Positions 15,974-26,400 of a stretch of DNA of 64,000 nucleotides are shown one piece after another (position 1 is the first letter of the stretch; each line of letters begins with the position of its first letter). The translations under genes and the position numbers were made by a program. Below the pieces are notes generated by a model that was not told where the DNA came from, did no database searches, and saw nothing but the letters and a program-made list of their open reading frames with translations. The DNA comes from JBBDWK01 sp040902885 (GTDB lineage Bacteria > Acidobacteriota > Terriglobia > Bryobacterales > Bryobacteraceae): positions 85,189-149,188 of the forward strand of contig JBBDWK010000042.1 of NCBI GenBank assembly GCA_040902885.1, given 5' to 3'.

Positions 15974-17331
15974 TGGCGCGCCGCGAGCATCTGTTGAAGA
16001 TCGGCGTCTCCGGAGTGCGCGGAGTGGTGGGCGAATTTCTGACCCCGGCTCTGGCTTGCGCCTTCGCCCAGGCCTTTGGCAGTTACGTGCGCGGCGGACG
16101 CGTGGTGGTGGGCCGCGACACGCGCTCCAGCGGCGAGATGCTCCAGCACGCGGTCAACTGCGGATTGCTGGCGGCGGGGTGTGAAGTGGTGGATGTGGGA
16201 GTTCTGCCCACTCCCACGATACAGATCTACACGGGCGGAACCGGCGCGCGCGGCGGCATCGCGCTGACGGCATCGCACAATCCGCCCGAATACAATGCCC
16301 TCAAGCTCTTCAATGCCGAGGGCCTGTTCTTCAATCGCTACGAGCGCGGCGAACTGATCGATCTCTATCACCAGAGCGATTTTCAGCAGGCCGCGAGCGA
16401 AGAGATCCGCGGCGTGATTTGCGAGCGCGAGGTTCCGCGCAAGCTGCACATTCAGAGGGTGCTGCAACATGTGGATGTGGAGGCCATCCGCAAACGGCGC
16501 TTCCGGGTGGCGCTGGACGCGGTAAACGGCGCGGGCGCGGTGATGACGCCGGGCTATCTCGAAGAATCGCTCGCTTGCAAGCTGGAAGCGATTGCGGTCG
16601 ATCCGAATCTTCCTTTTCCGCGCGAAGCTGAACCGGGGCCCGCAACGTTGGGCGAACTGTCCGAGCTGGTAGTCAAAACCGGCAGCGAGATCGGCTTTGC
16701 GCAGGACCCCGATGGCGACCGGTTGGCGGTAGTCGACGAAACCGGTCGCGTGCTCGACAACGACGATGTGCTTGCTCTCGCCATTGACGCCGCCCTCGCC
16801 CGCGTGCCCGGCGACGTGGTCGTGAACCTGACGACTTCGTCCTCCGTGGACGAGATCGCCCGGCATCATGGCCGCCGCGTGTGGCGCACGCCGGTGGGCG
16901 AAGCGAACGTGGTGGAGACGATGCAGGCTGTGAACGCCGCAATCGGCGGCGAGGGCGCAAACGGAGGCATCGTCTTCCCGGCGGTGCATCTCTGCCGCGA
17001 CAGCTACACCGGAATGGCATTTCTGCTGGACCGGATGGCGGCCACGGGCGAAAGCATTTCAGCCCTTTCCGCGCGTCTGCCGCGTTATTACCGGAGGCTG
17101 GGGAAGGCGCCGTTCGAGCACGGCCGTTTGGGGACGCTGATGCAGGCGCTGGAGCGGGAGTTCCCGCAAGCGGAGAAAGACCGCTCGGACGGTCTGAAAC
17201 TGACGCTAGCGGAAGGCTGGCTCCACGTGCGCGCTTCCAACACGGAGCGGCTGCTGCGTCTGGCGGCGGAAGCCCGCTCGCCGGAGCTGCTCGATACGCT
17301 GTACGCCAGGCTGACGAAGCTGCTGGAGTAG
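15973..17331 (+). CDS. glmM: Phosphoglucosamine mutase
   Basis: A 452-residue mutase converting glucosamine-6-phosphate to glucosamine-1-phosphate for peptidoglycan and LPS precursors, or a close phosphohexomutase. Start at ATG 15973, overlapping the previous stop; the open frame reaching back to 15844 lies inside the paralog. Motifs are canonical: GVSGVRGVVG, GRDTRSSG, TASHNPPEYNALK (Ser101 phosphorylated), DPDGDRLA (Asp245, 247, 249), and SNTERLLRLAAEA as the phosphate-binding loop. The sugar loop reads GGEGANGG rather than GEQSGH, so phosphomannomutase or phosphoglucomutase activity remains possible. It is preceded by a tandem divergent copy of equal layout. Confidence 0.87.
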   Translation: MARREHLLKIGVSGVRGVVGEFLTPALACAFAQAFGSYVRGGRVVVGRDTRSSGEMLQHAVNCGLLAAGCEVVDVGVLPTPTIQIYTGGTGARGGIALTASHNPPEYNALKLFNAEGLFFNRYERGELIDLYHQSDFQQAASEEIRGVICEREVPRKLHIQRVLQHVDVEAIRKRRFRVALDAVNGAGAVMTPGYLEESLACKLEAIAVDPNLPFPREAEPGPATLGELSELVVKTGSEIGFAQDPDGDRLAVVDETGRVLDNDDVLALAIDAALARVPGDVVVNLTTSSSVDEIARHHGRRVWRTPVGEANVVETMQAVNAAIGGEGANGGIVFPAVHLCRDSYTGMAFLLDRMAATGESISALSARLPRYYRRLGKAPFEHGRLGTLMQALEREFPQAEKDRSDGLKLTLAEGWLHVRASNTERLLRLAAEARSPELLDTLYARLTKLLE

Positions 17332-17686
17332 GAGAGCCGTTTTGGGCATCTTGCTTGGGTGCGCAAATTGATGTGAGGTACGGCTATGATTCGTGGGAAG
17401 CTCAGCATGATTGTCACTTCAATTTGAACCGGCAGGCAGAACATCGTAATTGAGCCTGCTGTGTTGGCGTCGAAAATTATTGAGATAATCAGTGGAATCG
17501 TCGAATCACTGCCAGGTCACCTTGCCGCTGGCTGGGTGCTCGCCGGTATCGTCTGGAAGGAGGCGCTCAGCCGTTTGTGGACATCTCTTTTGGCTCGAGC
17601 CTGGTGTCAACACGACTTCACGCGCGGTTGAATTAACCTGCCCCGCAGCAATATGATAGATGTGCGCAACGCGGTGAGGGAGAAGA
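17332..17686. other. Intergenic stretch, no firm gene
   Basis: No recognised gene in 355 bases. One frame deserves mention: GTG 17461 to TGA 17631 (+) gives 56 residues with alternating hydrophobic stretches (SKIIEIISGIVESL, then AAGWVLAGIVWKEAL), but has no ribosome binding site and no family I know. The stretch probably also contains the promoter for the DUF1549/DUF1553 gene at 17687, which has GAGGGAGAAG just before its ATG. Confidence 0.35.
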
Positions 17687-20521
17687 ATGAGATCGGTTCA
17701 GGCGCAATGGGTGCGTGCGGTTGTTCGTGTGGGTTCCATACTGGCGGCGACAGGCGCGCTTTGTGTCCCCGCGCTGCCGCAAACCTCCGGCCAGGTCGAG
17801 TTTTTTGAAAAGAGAATTCGCCCCGTTCTGGCCGCCAATTGCCAGGCTTGTCACAACGCCAAAGTCAAGACGGCCGCTCTGGATCTCTCGACCGCCGAAA
17901 GCTTCATTCACGGCGGCCAGAGCGGCGCCCTGGTGAGCGCCGGCAATCCCGAGGAGAGCCGCCTGCTCAAGGTGATCAGCTATGACGACCGCCTTAAAAT
18001 GCCCCCCACTGGCAAGCTGAAGCCAGAGGAGATCGCCGACCTCACGGCATGGGTGAAGATGGGCGCGCCCTGGCCCGGCGCCGCATTGGTTGCCAAGTCC
18101 GCGCCCGCGCCGGATTCCTTCAAGGGCTTCACGGAAGAGCAGAAGAATTTCTGGGCCTTCCAGCCGGTGAGCGATCCCAAGCCTCCGAAGGTCGCGAACG
18201 CAGCATGGGTGAAGTCGCCTGTGGACCAGTTCATTCTTGCCAGGCTTGAAGAGAAGGGCCTGCAGCCCGCGCCTCCCGCCGATAAGCTGGTGCTGCTGCG
18301 GCGGGCCACTTTCGACCTGACCGGCCTTCCGCCCACCGAACAGGAGATTCGGGATTTCCTGGCCGACAATTCTCCGGACGCATTTGCGAAAGTGGTAGAC
18401 CGTCTTCTGACTTCGCCTCGCTATGGCGAGCGCTGGGGCCGCCACTGGCTGGATGTGGCGCGCTACGCCGATTCCACCGGAAACGACGAGGATCATCGCT
18501 ACCCTTACGCCTGGCGCTACCGGGATTATGTGATTGCGGCGTTCAACAACGATCTGCCGTTCGACCAGTTCATGCGCGAGCAGATCGCCGGCGACCTCCT
18601 TCCCGGCAAAACGCCCGGCGAGCCCAACCGGCGCGGCATCGTAGCGACGGGCTTCCTGGCCCTGGGCGCGAAGGCGCTGGCTCAGCAGGACAAAAAGAAG
18701 ATGCTCTACGACGTCTACGACGAACAAGTGGACGTCACGTCGAAAGCCTTCCTGGGGCTGACGCTATCCTGCGCGCGCTGTCACGATCACAAGTTCGATC
18801 CGCTGCTCACCAAGGATTACTATTCGATGATCTCCATCTTCGCCAGCACCCGCAGCTTCCGGGAAGACGACACTCACGTCTCGAAGCTGCTCTTCCGGCC
18901 GCTGGTGGCAAAAGAAGAATACGAGCGTTACCAGGCGCACCAGGATACGGTGAACCGGAAGAAAATGGAGATTGAAGACCTTCAGGACGAGGAGGTCGCG
19001 AAATACAACGCACGCATGAGCCCGCGCCTGGCCGATTACATGGTGGCGGCGCGCAAGGTATACGGCGATAAGGCTCCGCTGGCTGGAACGGCGATGGCCG
19101 CCGGTCTGGACGAGAAGGTGCTCCGCAAGTGGGCGGAGTATCTGGAGCCCAAGGCGGGCGTAATTCGCATCTATTTGGACGAGTGGCACAACGCCGCTCC
19201 CGAACAGTTCGCCAGCGTCGCAGCCGGCTACCAGACGCGCTTCCAGCAGAGCCTGGAGGGGTGGAACGTAACGCTCGGCAAGTGGCGCACGCGGGTCCGG
19301 CGCATGCTCAAAGACATGAATATGCCGCCGCCCGAGAAGCCGAAGTTCGATGCGGCCAAGGACGGCTTCTTCGCCGGCGTCTACTTCGGCAACGGTCCCT
19401 TCGCGATTGGCGCAAAGGAGCAGGAGGCGATCTTCGCGCCGGAAACCCTGGCGGCGATCGCGCGCCTGAAACAGGAGATGGAGGGGTTGAAGAAGTCGGC
19501 TCCTCCGGAACCGGATATGGCCTGCGCGGTTGAGGAAGGCAAGATCGTCAATCAGAAGGTTTTTATCCGGGGGGATTACAACAGTCCGGGCGAAGACGCG
19601 CCCAAGGACTTCCCGAAGATTTTGACCGGGGAGAGCGACGCGGTTCCACAACCGAAGGGCAGCGGCCGTTTGGAGCTTGCGGAGTGGCTGGCCCAGCCGG
19701 ACCATCCTTTGAGTTCGCGCGTGATGGTGAACCGGATCTGGCAGTGGCACTTCGGCGAAGGGTTGGTTCGGACGCCGGACAATTTCGGGAAGATGGGCGA
19801 CCGGCCCACGCATCCCGAGCTGCTGAATTACCTCGCCCGGCAGTTCGTCAAGGACGGCTGGTCGGTGAAGCGCATGCACCGGGCGATGATGCTGTCGAGC
19901 GCCTACCAGATGTCGAGCGAGGCGCCGGAGGCGAGTATCGCGGCCGATCCAGAAAACCAGTTGTACTCGCGGTTCTTCCGGCGGCGGCTGAGTATCGAGG
20001 AGATCCGCGATGGCATGCTGGCGCTCGACAGTACGCTCGATCTGACCATGGGCGGCACGCTGCAGACCGGCTTCGGAACGGATCGCGAAAACAGCAACGA
20101 CCGGCTCAGTCTGGATCCGGAGAAGATCCTGCGCCGCACCGTCTATCTGCCCTTGCGCCGCGCGAATCTTCCCACGCTGCTGAACCTGTTCGATTTCGGC
20201 GACGCCACAACACCGGGAGGCAAGCGCGGTCAGACCAACGTGGCGCCGCAGGCGCTGTTCATGATGAATAGCGAGTTTCTGACCGAGCGCACGAACAACC
20301 TGACGCGGAGCCTGCTGGGCCGGGAACTGAGCGATGCGCAGCGTCTCGAAAGCGCGTATCTCCGCATCTTGAACCGCAAGCCGGCGGGCGGGGAAGTGGA
20401 TGCGGGGTTGACCTACATCGCCGGCTTCACGTCGAAGTTTCGCGACCAGGACAGGGAAGCCGCATGGCAGAGCTTCTGCCGGATTCTGATGGCGTCGAAC
20501 GATTTTATCTACGTGGATTGA
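17687..20521 (+). CDS. DUF1549/DUF1553 protein with N-terminal cytochrome c-like domain (PSD1 type)
   Basis: A 944-residue exported protein. After a signal peptide (to about residue 32) comes a Planctomycete-type cytochrome c domain with one haem motif, CQACH (52-56), and a distal Met candidate in LKMPPTGKLKPEE. The DUF1549 domain follows (about 175-380; VDQFILARLEEKGLQ, RYGERWGRHWLDVARYADS, TLSCARCHDHKFDP, which has a second CxxCH). The C-terminal DUF1553 domain (about 650-930; RVMVNRIWQWHFGEGLV, PNFG-like TPDNFG) ends the protein. Function in the family is unproved; these proteins are exported with DUF1501 partners, encoded 7 bases downstream. Confidence 0.9.
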   Translation: MRSVQAQWVRAVVRVGSILAATGALCVPALPQTSGQVEFFEKRIRPVLAANCQACHNAKVKTAALDLSTAESFIHGGQSGALVSAGNPEESRLLKVISYDDRLKMPPTGKLKPEEIADLTAWVKMGAPWPGAALVAKSAPAPDSFKGFTEEQKNFWAFQPVSDPKPPKVANAAWVKSPVDQFILARLEEKGLQPAPPADKLVLLRRATFDLTGLPPTEQEIRDFLADNSPDAFAKVVDRLLTSPRYGERWGRHWLDVARYADSTGNDEDHRYPYAWRYRDYVIAAFNNDLPFDQFMREQIAGDLLPGKTPGEPNRRGIVATGFLALGAKALAQQDKKKMLYDVYDEQVDVTSKAFLGLTLSCARCHDHKFDPLLTKDYYSMISIFASTRSFREDDTHVSKLLFRPLVAKEEYERYQAHQDTVNRKKMEIEDLQDEEVAKYNARMSPRLADYMVAARKVYGDKAPLAGTAMAAGLDEKVLRKWAEYLEPKAGVIRIYLDEWHNAAPEQFASVAAGYQTRFQQSLEGWNVTLGKWRTRVRRMLKDMNMPPPEKPKFDAAKDGFFAGVYFGNGPFAIGAKEQEAIFAPETLAAIARLKQEMEGLKKSAPPEPDMACAVEEGKIVNQKVFIRGDYNSPGEDAPKDFPKILTGESDAVPQPKGSGRLELAEWLAQPDHPLSSRVMVNRIWQWHFGEGLVRTPDNFGKMGDRPTHPELLNYLARQFVKDGWSVKRMHRAMMLSSAYQMSSEAPEASIAADPENQLYSRFFRRRLSIEEIRDGMLALDSTLDLTMGGTLQTGFGTDRENSNDRLSLDPEKILRRTVYLPLRRANLPTLLNLFDFGDATTPGGKRGQTNVAPQALFMMNSEFLTERTNNLTRSLLGRELSDAQRLESAYLRILNRKPAGGEVDAGLTYIAGFTSKFRDQDREAAWQSFCRILMASNDFIYVD

Positions 20522-20528
20522 AGACCCA

Positions 20529-21965
20529 ATGGACCCGATTCAAGCGCTCTATCGACAACCGGAACGTCCCGTTTCACGGCGGGGCATGCTACGCGCGGCC
20601 GCCTGCGGGTTCGGATACCTTGGCCTCGCGGGATTGCTGTCCGAGGCGGAAGCGGCCAAGGCCGGCGGCCCGCTGGCGCCGCGTCCTCCGCACTTCGAGC
20701 CGAAAGCGAAGCGCGTGATCTTCCTCTTCATGCACGGCGGTCCTTCGTCGGTGGACACCTTCGACCCCAAGGAGCGGCTTACTCGCGATCACGGCAAACC
20801 CCTGCCCATCAAACGGCCCCTGGCTTTCGACGACAGCGAGCCCGGTCCGCTGATGAAGTCGCCCTGGCAGTTCCACCCCGGCGGCCAGAGCGGCATCCCC
20901 GTGAGCGACTTGTTCCCGCACGTGCGCGAGTGCGTGGACGACCTTTGCCTGGTCCGCTCCATGGTGGGCGAAGGCGTGGATCACGGCGCGGCGCTTCTTC
21001 AGACTTTCACCGGGACCAGCACTTTCATTCGGCCGAGCATGGGTTCCTGGGTGGTTTACGGGCTGGGCACGGAGAATCGGAATTTGCCCGGATTCATCAC
21101 CATCAAGCCCGCGCTTTCGCACGGCGGCGGCAAGAACTGGAGCTCGGCCTTCCTGCCCGGGGCTTTTCAGGGCACAGCCATCGGCCATGCCGGAATGAAG
21201 GTGGAGGACATCAAGGGCGAGCCGATCGAATACCTGGTCAACAAGCAGCTCACGCCGGAACAGCAGCGCTACGAGCTGGACATGCTGCAGAACATCAACC
21301 GCCGGCACGCCGCGCTGCGGGGGAACGATCCGCAGCTCGAGGCGCGCATTCAGGCTTTCGAGCTGGCCTTCCGCATGCAATCCCAGGCCCCGGAGGTCTT
21401 TCAGGTGGAGAAGGAATCCGAGGCGACGAAGAAGCTCTACGGGCTGGACGACGAGACCACGCGCGATTTCGGCTGGCAGTGCCTTCTCGCGCGCCGTCTT
21501 GCCGAACGCGACGTGCGCTACATTCAGTGCACGCACAGCTACAAGTGGGACCAGCACGGCGAGCTGTACGTGAAGCACAATCAGAACGCGAAGGAAGTGG
21601 ACAAGCCCATCGCGGGCCTGCTGAAGGACCTGAAAGCCAGAGGACTTCTAAAGGACACGCTGGTGATCTGGGCCGGCGAGTTCGGCAGAACGCCCGTCTC
21701 GCAAGGCAACGACGGCCGCGATCACAACCCCTACGGCTATTCCATCTGGATGGCCGGCGGCGGCCTGAAGGCGGGTTTTATCTACGGCGCAACGGATGAA
21801 ATCGGCTATCACGCCGTGGAAGATCGCATGCACATTCATGACTTCCATGCGACGGTCCTGCACCTGATGGGGCTGGACCATGAGAAGCTGACTTATAAGT
21901 ACAGCGGCCGCGATTTCCGGCTTACGGATGTCGCGGGCGTGGTGGCGCGGAAGATCATCGCGTAA
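20529..21965 (+). CDS. DUF1501 domain protein (Tat-exported, sulfatase-like fold)
   Basis: A 478-residue protein of the DUF1501 family, which belongs to the alkaline phosphatase/sulfatase superfamily. Twin-arginine leader SRRGMLRAAACGFGYLGLAG near residues 17-36. Typical motifs: VIFLFMHGGPSSVDTFDPKE, QFHPGGQSGIPVSDLFPH, VRSMVGEGVDHG, and the metal-site region WAGEFGRTP...GRDHNPYGYSIWMAGGGLKAGFIYGATD, then HDFHATVLHLMGLDHEKLTYKYSGRDFRLTDV. It pairs with the upstream PSD1-type protein in one operon. The reaction is unknown. A second DUF1501 gene faces it on the other strand 30 bases away. Confidence 0.92.
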   Translation: MDPIQALYRQPERPVSRRGMLRAAACGFGYLGLAGLLSEAEAAKAGGPLAPRPPHFEPKAKRVIFLFMHGGPSSVDTFDPKERLTRDHGKPLPIKRPLAFDDSEPGPLMKSPWQFHPGGQSGIPVSDLFPHVRECVDDLCLVRSMVGEGVDHGAALLQTFTGTSTFIRPSMGSWVVYGLGTENRNLPGFITIKPALSHGGGKNWSSAFLPGAFQGTAIGHAGMKVEDIKGEPIEYLVNKQLTPEQQRYELDMLQNINRRHAALRGNDPQLEARIQAFELAFRMQSQAPEVFQVEKESEATKKLYGLDDETTRDFGWQCLLARRLAERDVRYIQCTHSYKWDQHGELYVKHNQNAKEVDKPIAGLLKDLKARGLLKDTLVIWAGEFGRTPVSQGNDGRDHNPYGYSIWMAGGGLKAGFIYGATDEIGYHAVEDRMHIHDFHATVLHLMGLDHEKLTYKYSGRDFRLTDVAGVVARKIIA

Positions 21966-21982
21966 TCCCAAATTAGGGAGCC

Positions 21983-22000
21983 CGTAGCCGGCGCGCTACG
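21983..22000. terminator. Short hairpin between convergent DUF1501 genes
   Basis: CGTAGC (21983-21988) and GCTACG (21995-22000) form a perfect 6-bp stem around a 6-base loop in the 30-base gap between two convergent genes, extending into the last codon of the minus-strand gene. There is no T-run, so it is only a candidate bidirectional terminator. Confidence 0.3.
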
Positions 22001-23426
22001 CGATGACGGCTTTCACCACGTGCCCGTGAACGTCCGTCAGCCGCTGCTCGCGGCCTCCGAACCGGTAGGTCAGTTTCTCGTGGTCGAGACCCAGCAGATG
22101 CAGAATGGTGGCGTGTAAGTCGTGCATAGTCACAGGGTCTCTCGCGACTTGATTCCCAAGGTCGTCGGTCTCCCCGTAGGTCACGCCGCCCTTTATGCCG
22201 CCGCCCGCCATCCAGACGGTGAAGCAGCCGGGATGATGGTCGCGGCCATCTCCGTTTCCTGTGTCCGGAGTGCGTCCGAACTCGCCCGCCCAGAGGATCA
22301 AGGTCTGTTCCAGGAGTCCACGCGACTTCAGGTCCTTGATGAGCGCGGCCACCGCCTGATCGGTGACGGATGCGTTCTTCTCGTGATCCTTCCTCAGGCC
22401 GCTGTGCTGGTCCCACGTGCCGTTCATTCCGAACAGGTTGGGGCAGGTCACTTCGACAAAGCGGACACCGGCTTCCACCAGACGTCTGGCGCGAAGGCAT
22501 TGCAGACCGTATTGCCGCTTCGGCTTATCGTCCGAATCGAGCCCGTAGAGCTTTCTGGTGCTCTCGCTTTCCCTGTCCAGGTTCAGAACGTCGGGCACCA
22601 GGGACTGCATCCGGTACGCCATCTCGTAGTTAGCAATGGCCGACTCGATGGCATCGTCTCCTCCAGTAGCCCGTAGGAACTGGCGGTCTTGTTGCAGCAG
22701 CGCGTCGAGCTTGGCCCTCTGCACGCGCTCGTTCTTGTCCGCCGGCTTGATGTTGTCGACCGCATCGCCTTCGTCTCGGATGTGCGTGGCCTGATTACTT
22801 GCCGGCAGGAATCCGTTGGCAAAATTCTCGATCCCGCCTGGCGGAACGGAGGCGTCGCGCAGGAGCACATAGCCAGGAAGGTTTTTGTTCTCGCTTCCCA
22901 AGCCATACGCGATCCAGGACCCGATGCTCGGAAAGCCGCCGATATTCCGCCCGGTGTGCAGGAAGACATTGCCGCGGGCATGCAAAGGAAACTCCGACTT
23001 CATCGAGCGGATGATGGCGAGGTCATCGACACAGGCAGCGATGTGAGGGAACAACTCGCTCACGGGCGCGCCGCACTGGCCGTACTGCTGGAACCGCCAG
23101 AGGCAGCGCAGCCATTTCCGGTTGGGACCCGCCACGTAGTTGTCCAGTTTGGCCGGCTTGCCGTCCAACTCGGCCAGCTTGGGCTTCGGGTCGAAGCTTT
23201 CCATGTGCGAGACCCCGCCCGGCATGAACAGCAAGATGACGTTTTTGGCTTTCGGCGGAAAATGCGGCTGCAGTATCGGCCCGGGCATGGCGCGCGCCTC
23301 TTCCGCCGCAAGAGCGGAGAACGCCAGGTAACCGAAACCGTTAGAGGCCAGCCGCAAGGCGCCGCGGCGCGTGATGGAGGTGGCGCAGCCGGGACATCCT
23401 TCGGCGGAAGTAAAGCGTCTTTTCAT
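21996..23426 (-). CDS. DUF1501 domain protein (second, convergent copy)
   Basis: A 476-residue paralog of the 20529-21965 protein, facing it. The leader SITRRGALRLASNGFGYLAFSA carries the twin arginines; a pair of cysteines (GCPGC) precedes it. Shared landmarks are NVILLFMPGGVSHMESFDPKPK, VSELFPHIAACVDDL, WAGEFGRTPDTGNGDGRDHHPGCFTVWMAGGGIKGGVTYGETDDLG and HDLHATILHLLGLDHEKLTYRFGGREQRLTDVHG. The two copies are clearly related but far from identical, so this is not a recent duplication. It is preceded by its own PSD1-type partner (23442-26753), 15 bases upstream. Confidence 0.92.
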   Translation of the reverse strand: MKRRFTSAEGCPGCATSITRRGALRLASNGFGYLAFSALAAEEARAMPGPILQPHFPPKAKNVILLFMPGGVSHMESFDPKPKLAELDGKPAKLDNYVAGPNRKWLRCLWRFQQYGQCGAPVSELFPHIAACVDDLAIIRSMKSEFPLHARGNVFLHTGRNIGGFPSIGSWIAYGLGSENKNLPGYVLLRDASVPPGGIENFANGFLPASNQATHIRDEGDAVDNIKPADKNERVQRAKLDALLQQDRQFLRATGGDDAIESAIANYEMAYRMQSLVPDVLNLDRESESTRKLYGLDSDDKPKRQYGLQCLRARRLVEAGVRFVEVTCPNLFGMNGTWDQHSGLRKDHEKNASVTDQAVAALIKDLKSRGLLEQTLILWAGEFGRTPDTGNGDGRDHHPGCFTVWMAGGGIKGGVTYGETDDLGNQVARDPVTMHDLHATILHLLGLDHEKLTYRFGGREQRLTDVHGHVVKAVIA

Positions 23427-23441
23427 CCAGTGCCCCTCCCT

Positions 23442-26400
23442 TTATTGAATGTATATGAATTCCTTCAGGTTCAGCACGGCGTGTGCGAGATCCTTCCAGA
23501 CTTCCCGGCTCTCCAGAATCCGTTCGCGCGGCACCTGATGCAGGCTGGAAAGCTCCAAGGCCAGCCCGCGGAAGCGTTCCCGTTCGGTTTCGCCGGGCTT
23601 CCTGCTCAGAGCAGAGCGGAACAACTCTTCAATACGCGCCTCGACCGACCCTGCCGATCCGGCCAGCAGCCGGACGGCGAGCGCCTCGGCTTGCTCCAGT
23701 ACGAAGGGATCGTTCAAGAGCGCCAGCGCTTGTGCCGGCACATTCGTCACATCGCGGCTCCCCCGCGTAACCATCGGGATAGGGTAATCGAAGGTATCGA
23801 GGAACCTGGTTCCTTCCATCCGGGTGACCTTCAGGTAAATGCTGCGGCGCCCCTCGCCATCCAGGGGACCTGAGAAGAGACGCCGGTAATCCTTCGCCTC
23901 CGCCCGGTGGGGATGGACGCTCGGCCCGTAAAGCGAGTCCTTCAGGTTCCCGGAGGTGAGCAAAATGGAATCGCGAAGCGCCTCCGCGCTCAGCCGCCGG
24001 AGCGGGTAATGATGGAGGAGCGCGTTCTGCGGATCGGCCTCGCGCGCCTTTCCGGAAACGTGGCCAGATTGCTGAAACGCCTCCGCCAGCACCATGAGAC
24101 GGATCATCCTCTTCAGAGACCAGCCCTGCTCTACAAACGTGGCCGCGAGGTAATCGAGCAACTCGGGATGTGACGGCGGGTCGCCGATCAGACCGAAATT
24201 ATCCACGGATGCGACAATACCGCGCCCGAAAACGTGCTGCCAGATGCGGTTCACCATCACGCGGGCAGTGAGCGGATTGGACGGGCTGGCGATCAGATCG
24301 GCCAGATCACTTCTGCCGCTGCCGGCGCCGCGGACTTCGCTTTCCGGGAACAGGTGCTTCAGGAACTGGCGAGGAGCCTTCGGTCCGAGGCTCTTGGCAT
24401 CCCCACCGATCAGGAGCGGGAAATCGCGGCCGGGGCCGATATCGGCCAAGCCCTCCACAACACGGGGAGGCGAAATTCGGGATTCGAGCGCCCGGTACTG
24501 GCCGGTCAAGTCGTTCAACCGCGGATTCGCGTCTGCACGGTTGGAGAGAAGCTTGTTGCGGACCAGCCAGTCCAGCCAGCGGACATCCTCTTCGCCAGCC
24601 TTCCCGGCAGCCCAACTTTCCACGGCTTGCTCAATGGCCTCGCCGTAACGGGCGGCCAGATCTTCCCAACCTGAGGGGGTCCCTTTCTCGAACAGCCGGC
24701 GGATATGGGAGAGTTCCTCGCGCGGGGTCTCATCCACGTCATGTAGGACAGCTTGTGTGATGCCGAAGAAGGAGCGCGGAGCGTCCATCAGCTTCAAATT
24801 AGGCTTCTTCAGGACGCCAGGGCGGTCCGGGATGCGCGGGTTGTCCCATCGCGTGACCAGCTCGACGAATACCGGAAGGTGGTCCTGGTTCGCAAAGGTG
24901 TCCAGCTTTACCCATGCAGGCGAAGGATTCTCTAGGACCTTGTAGTTCTCGCCGATCGAGCAGTTGTCGATCACGGTGCGCCGCGCCCCTAGCGAGCCGC
25001 CCATGGCGCGTACGCTGAGAAACTTCTTGTTCTTCGGCAGATAGGGCGAGCGCAGTGCTCCGTTCAGCCGCCCGGAGATCAAGTGCGTGAAAACGCCGGC
25101 GGGAAAAATTCCATCCACCGCGGCTTCCCCCTCCGGAGCCACCGTAAATTCGCCATTGCTTCCCGGGCCCTGGCGGAGGCCCATGCCGGAGGCGTGCCAG
25201 CCTCCGAAGTCCGCGGAGCGAAGATTGCCGAAGGGCTCGAAATTAGCCTGGTTGAAGGCCACGCGGTCCCTGGTTTCCCCCTCGTAGCGCGCGGCAAGGC
25301 TTCGCGCCGCTTCGCCGAAATACTCCCTGTTGTACCCGGTCTCGCAGGCCATCGCCGACCAGGCGTATGCAGGATCTTCGAGCTTCTGGCTAGGCCGTTC
25401 CAAGACCTTCTTCCAGGAATCGGCGCGCGCCGGATCCAATCCGTCTGCTTGATGCGAAGGCAGTGTCGCCAGAAGATAGCGGGCGACATCCCGGCTCTCA
25501 CGCTTCCACTGGCGCGCCAGCTCGGAGCGAATCTGCCGCTTGATCTCGCCGAGGCGGGCGACCGCTTGCGCGTTCACTTCCCCCGAATCGATGGTATGCG
25601 TTACCTGCCGGCTGCTGTTCAGGATTCCGTAAAGCCCGTAATAGTCCTGAATCGGCACCGGGTCAAGTTTGTGGTTGTGGCAGCGCGCGCAGGAAACGGT
25701 CAGTCCCTGGAACGTCTTGGTCAGCGTGTCTATCTGGTTATCGACCACATCGAGCGCGATCTCCCGGAACCGAATGCAGTCGTCGTGCCCGGCCTCGCCC
25801 AGCCGGTAGAAAGTCGTGCCGATGACGGACTCGTTGATCTTTTCCTCGCCATTGATGCGCGGGTTCGGCAGCAGATCCCCTGCAATATGCTCGCGCACAA
25901 GCTGGTCGTAGGGAACATCCGAATTGAAGGCGCGAATCAGATAGTCGCGATACCGCCAGGCGCCGATGATCTCGTAGTTCCACTCGTAGCCGCGCGTTTC
26001 GCCGTAGCGCACCAGGTCGAGCCAGTGCCGGGCCCAATGCTCGCCGAACCGCGGAGACGTGAGCAGACGGTCGACAAGACGCGCATAGTCGCCCGTGTCG
26101 CTGTCGGAGAGATACCGATCGACTTCGGCTGCCGAAGGCGGCAGGCCTGTCAGCACATAGCTCAGGCGGCGGATCAGCGTCCGCTTGCCGGCAGGCGGGG
26201 CCGGGGACAAGCCGGTCTTATGGAGAGCCGCAAGGAGGAAGCGATCGATGGGATTCCGCTTCCAGGCGGCGTTGTGCACTTCGGGAGGAGCGGACTTGCT
26301 CACCGGCTGAAACGCCCAGTGCTCGCGCGCCAGCTTCCGGTAGCGGTCTTCCGGATCCGATGCGGCGGAGACAACGGGCCACGGCGCGCCTTTTCGGATC

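Noticed and set aside
17461..17631. 56-codon frame starting with GTG
   Set aside because: Hydrophobic pattern is suggestive, but no ribosome site and no recognised homologue; mentioned only as part of the intergenic stretch.
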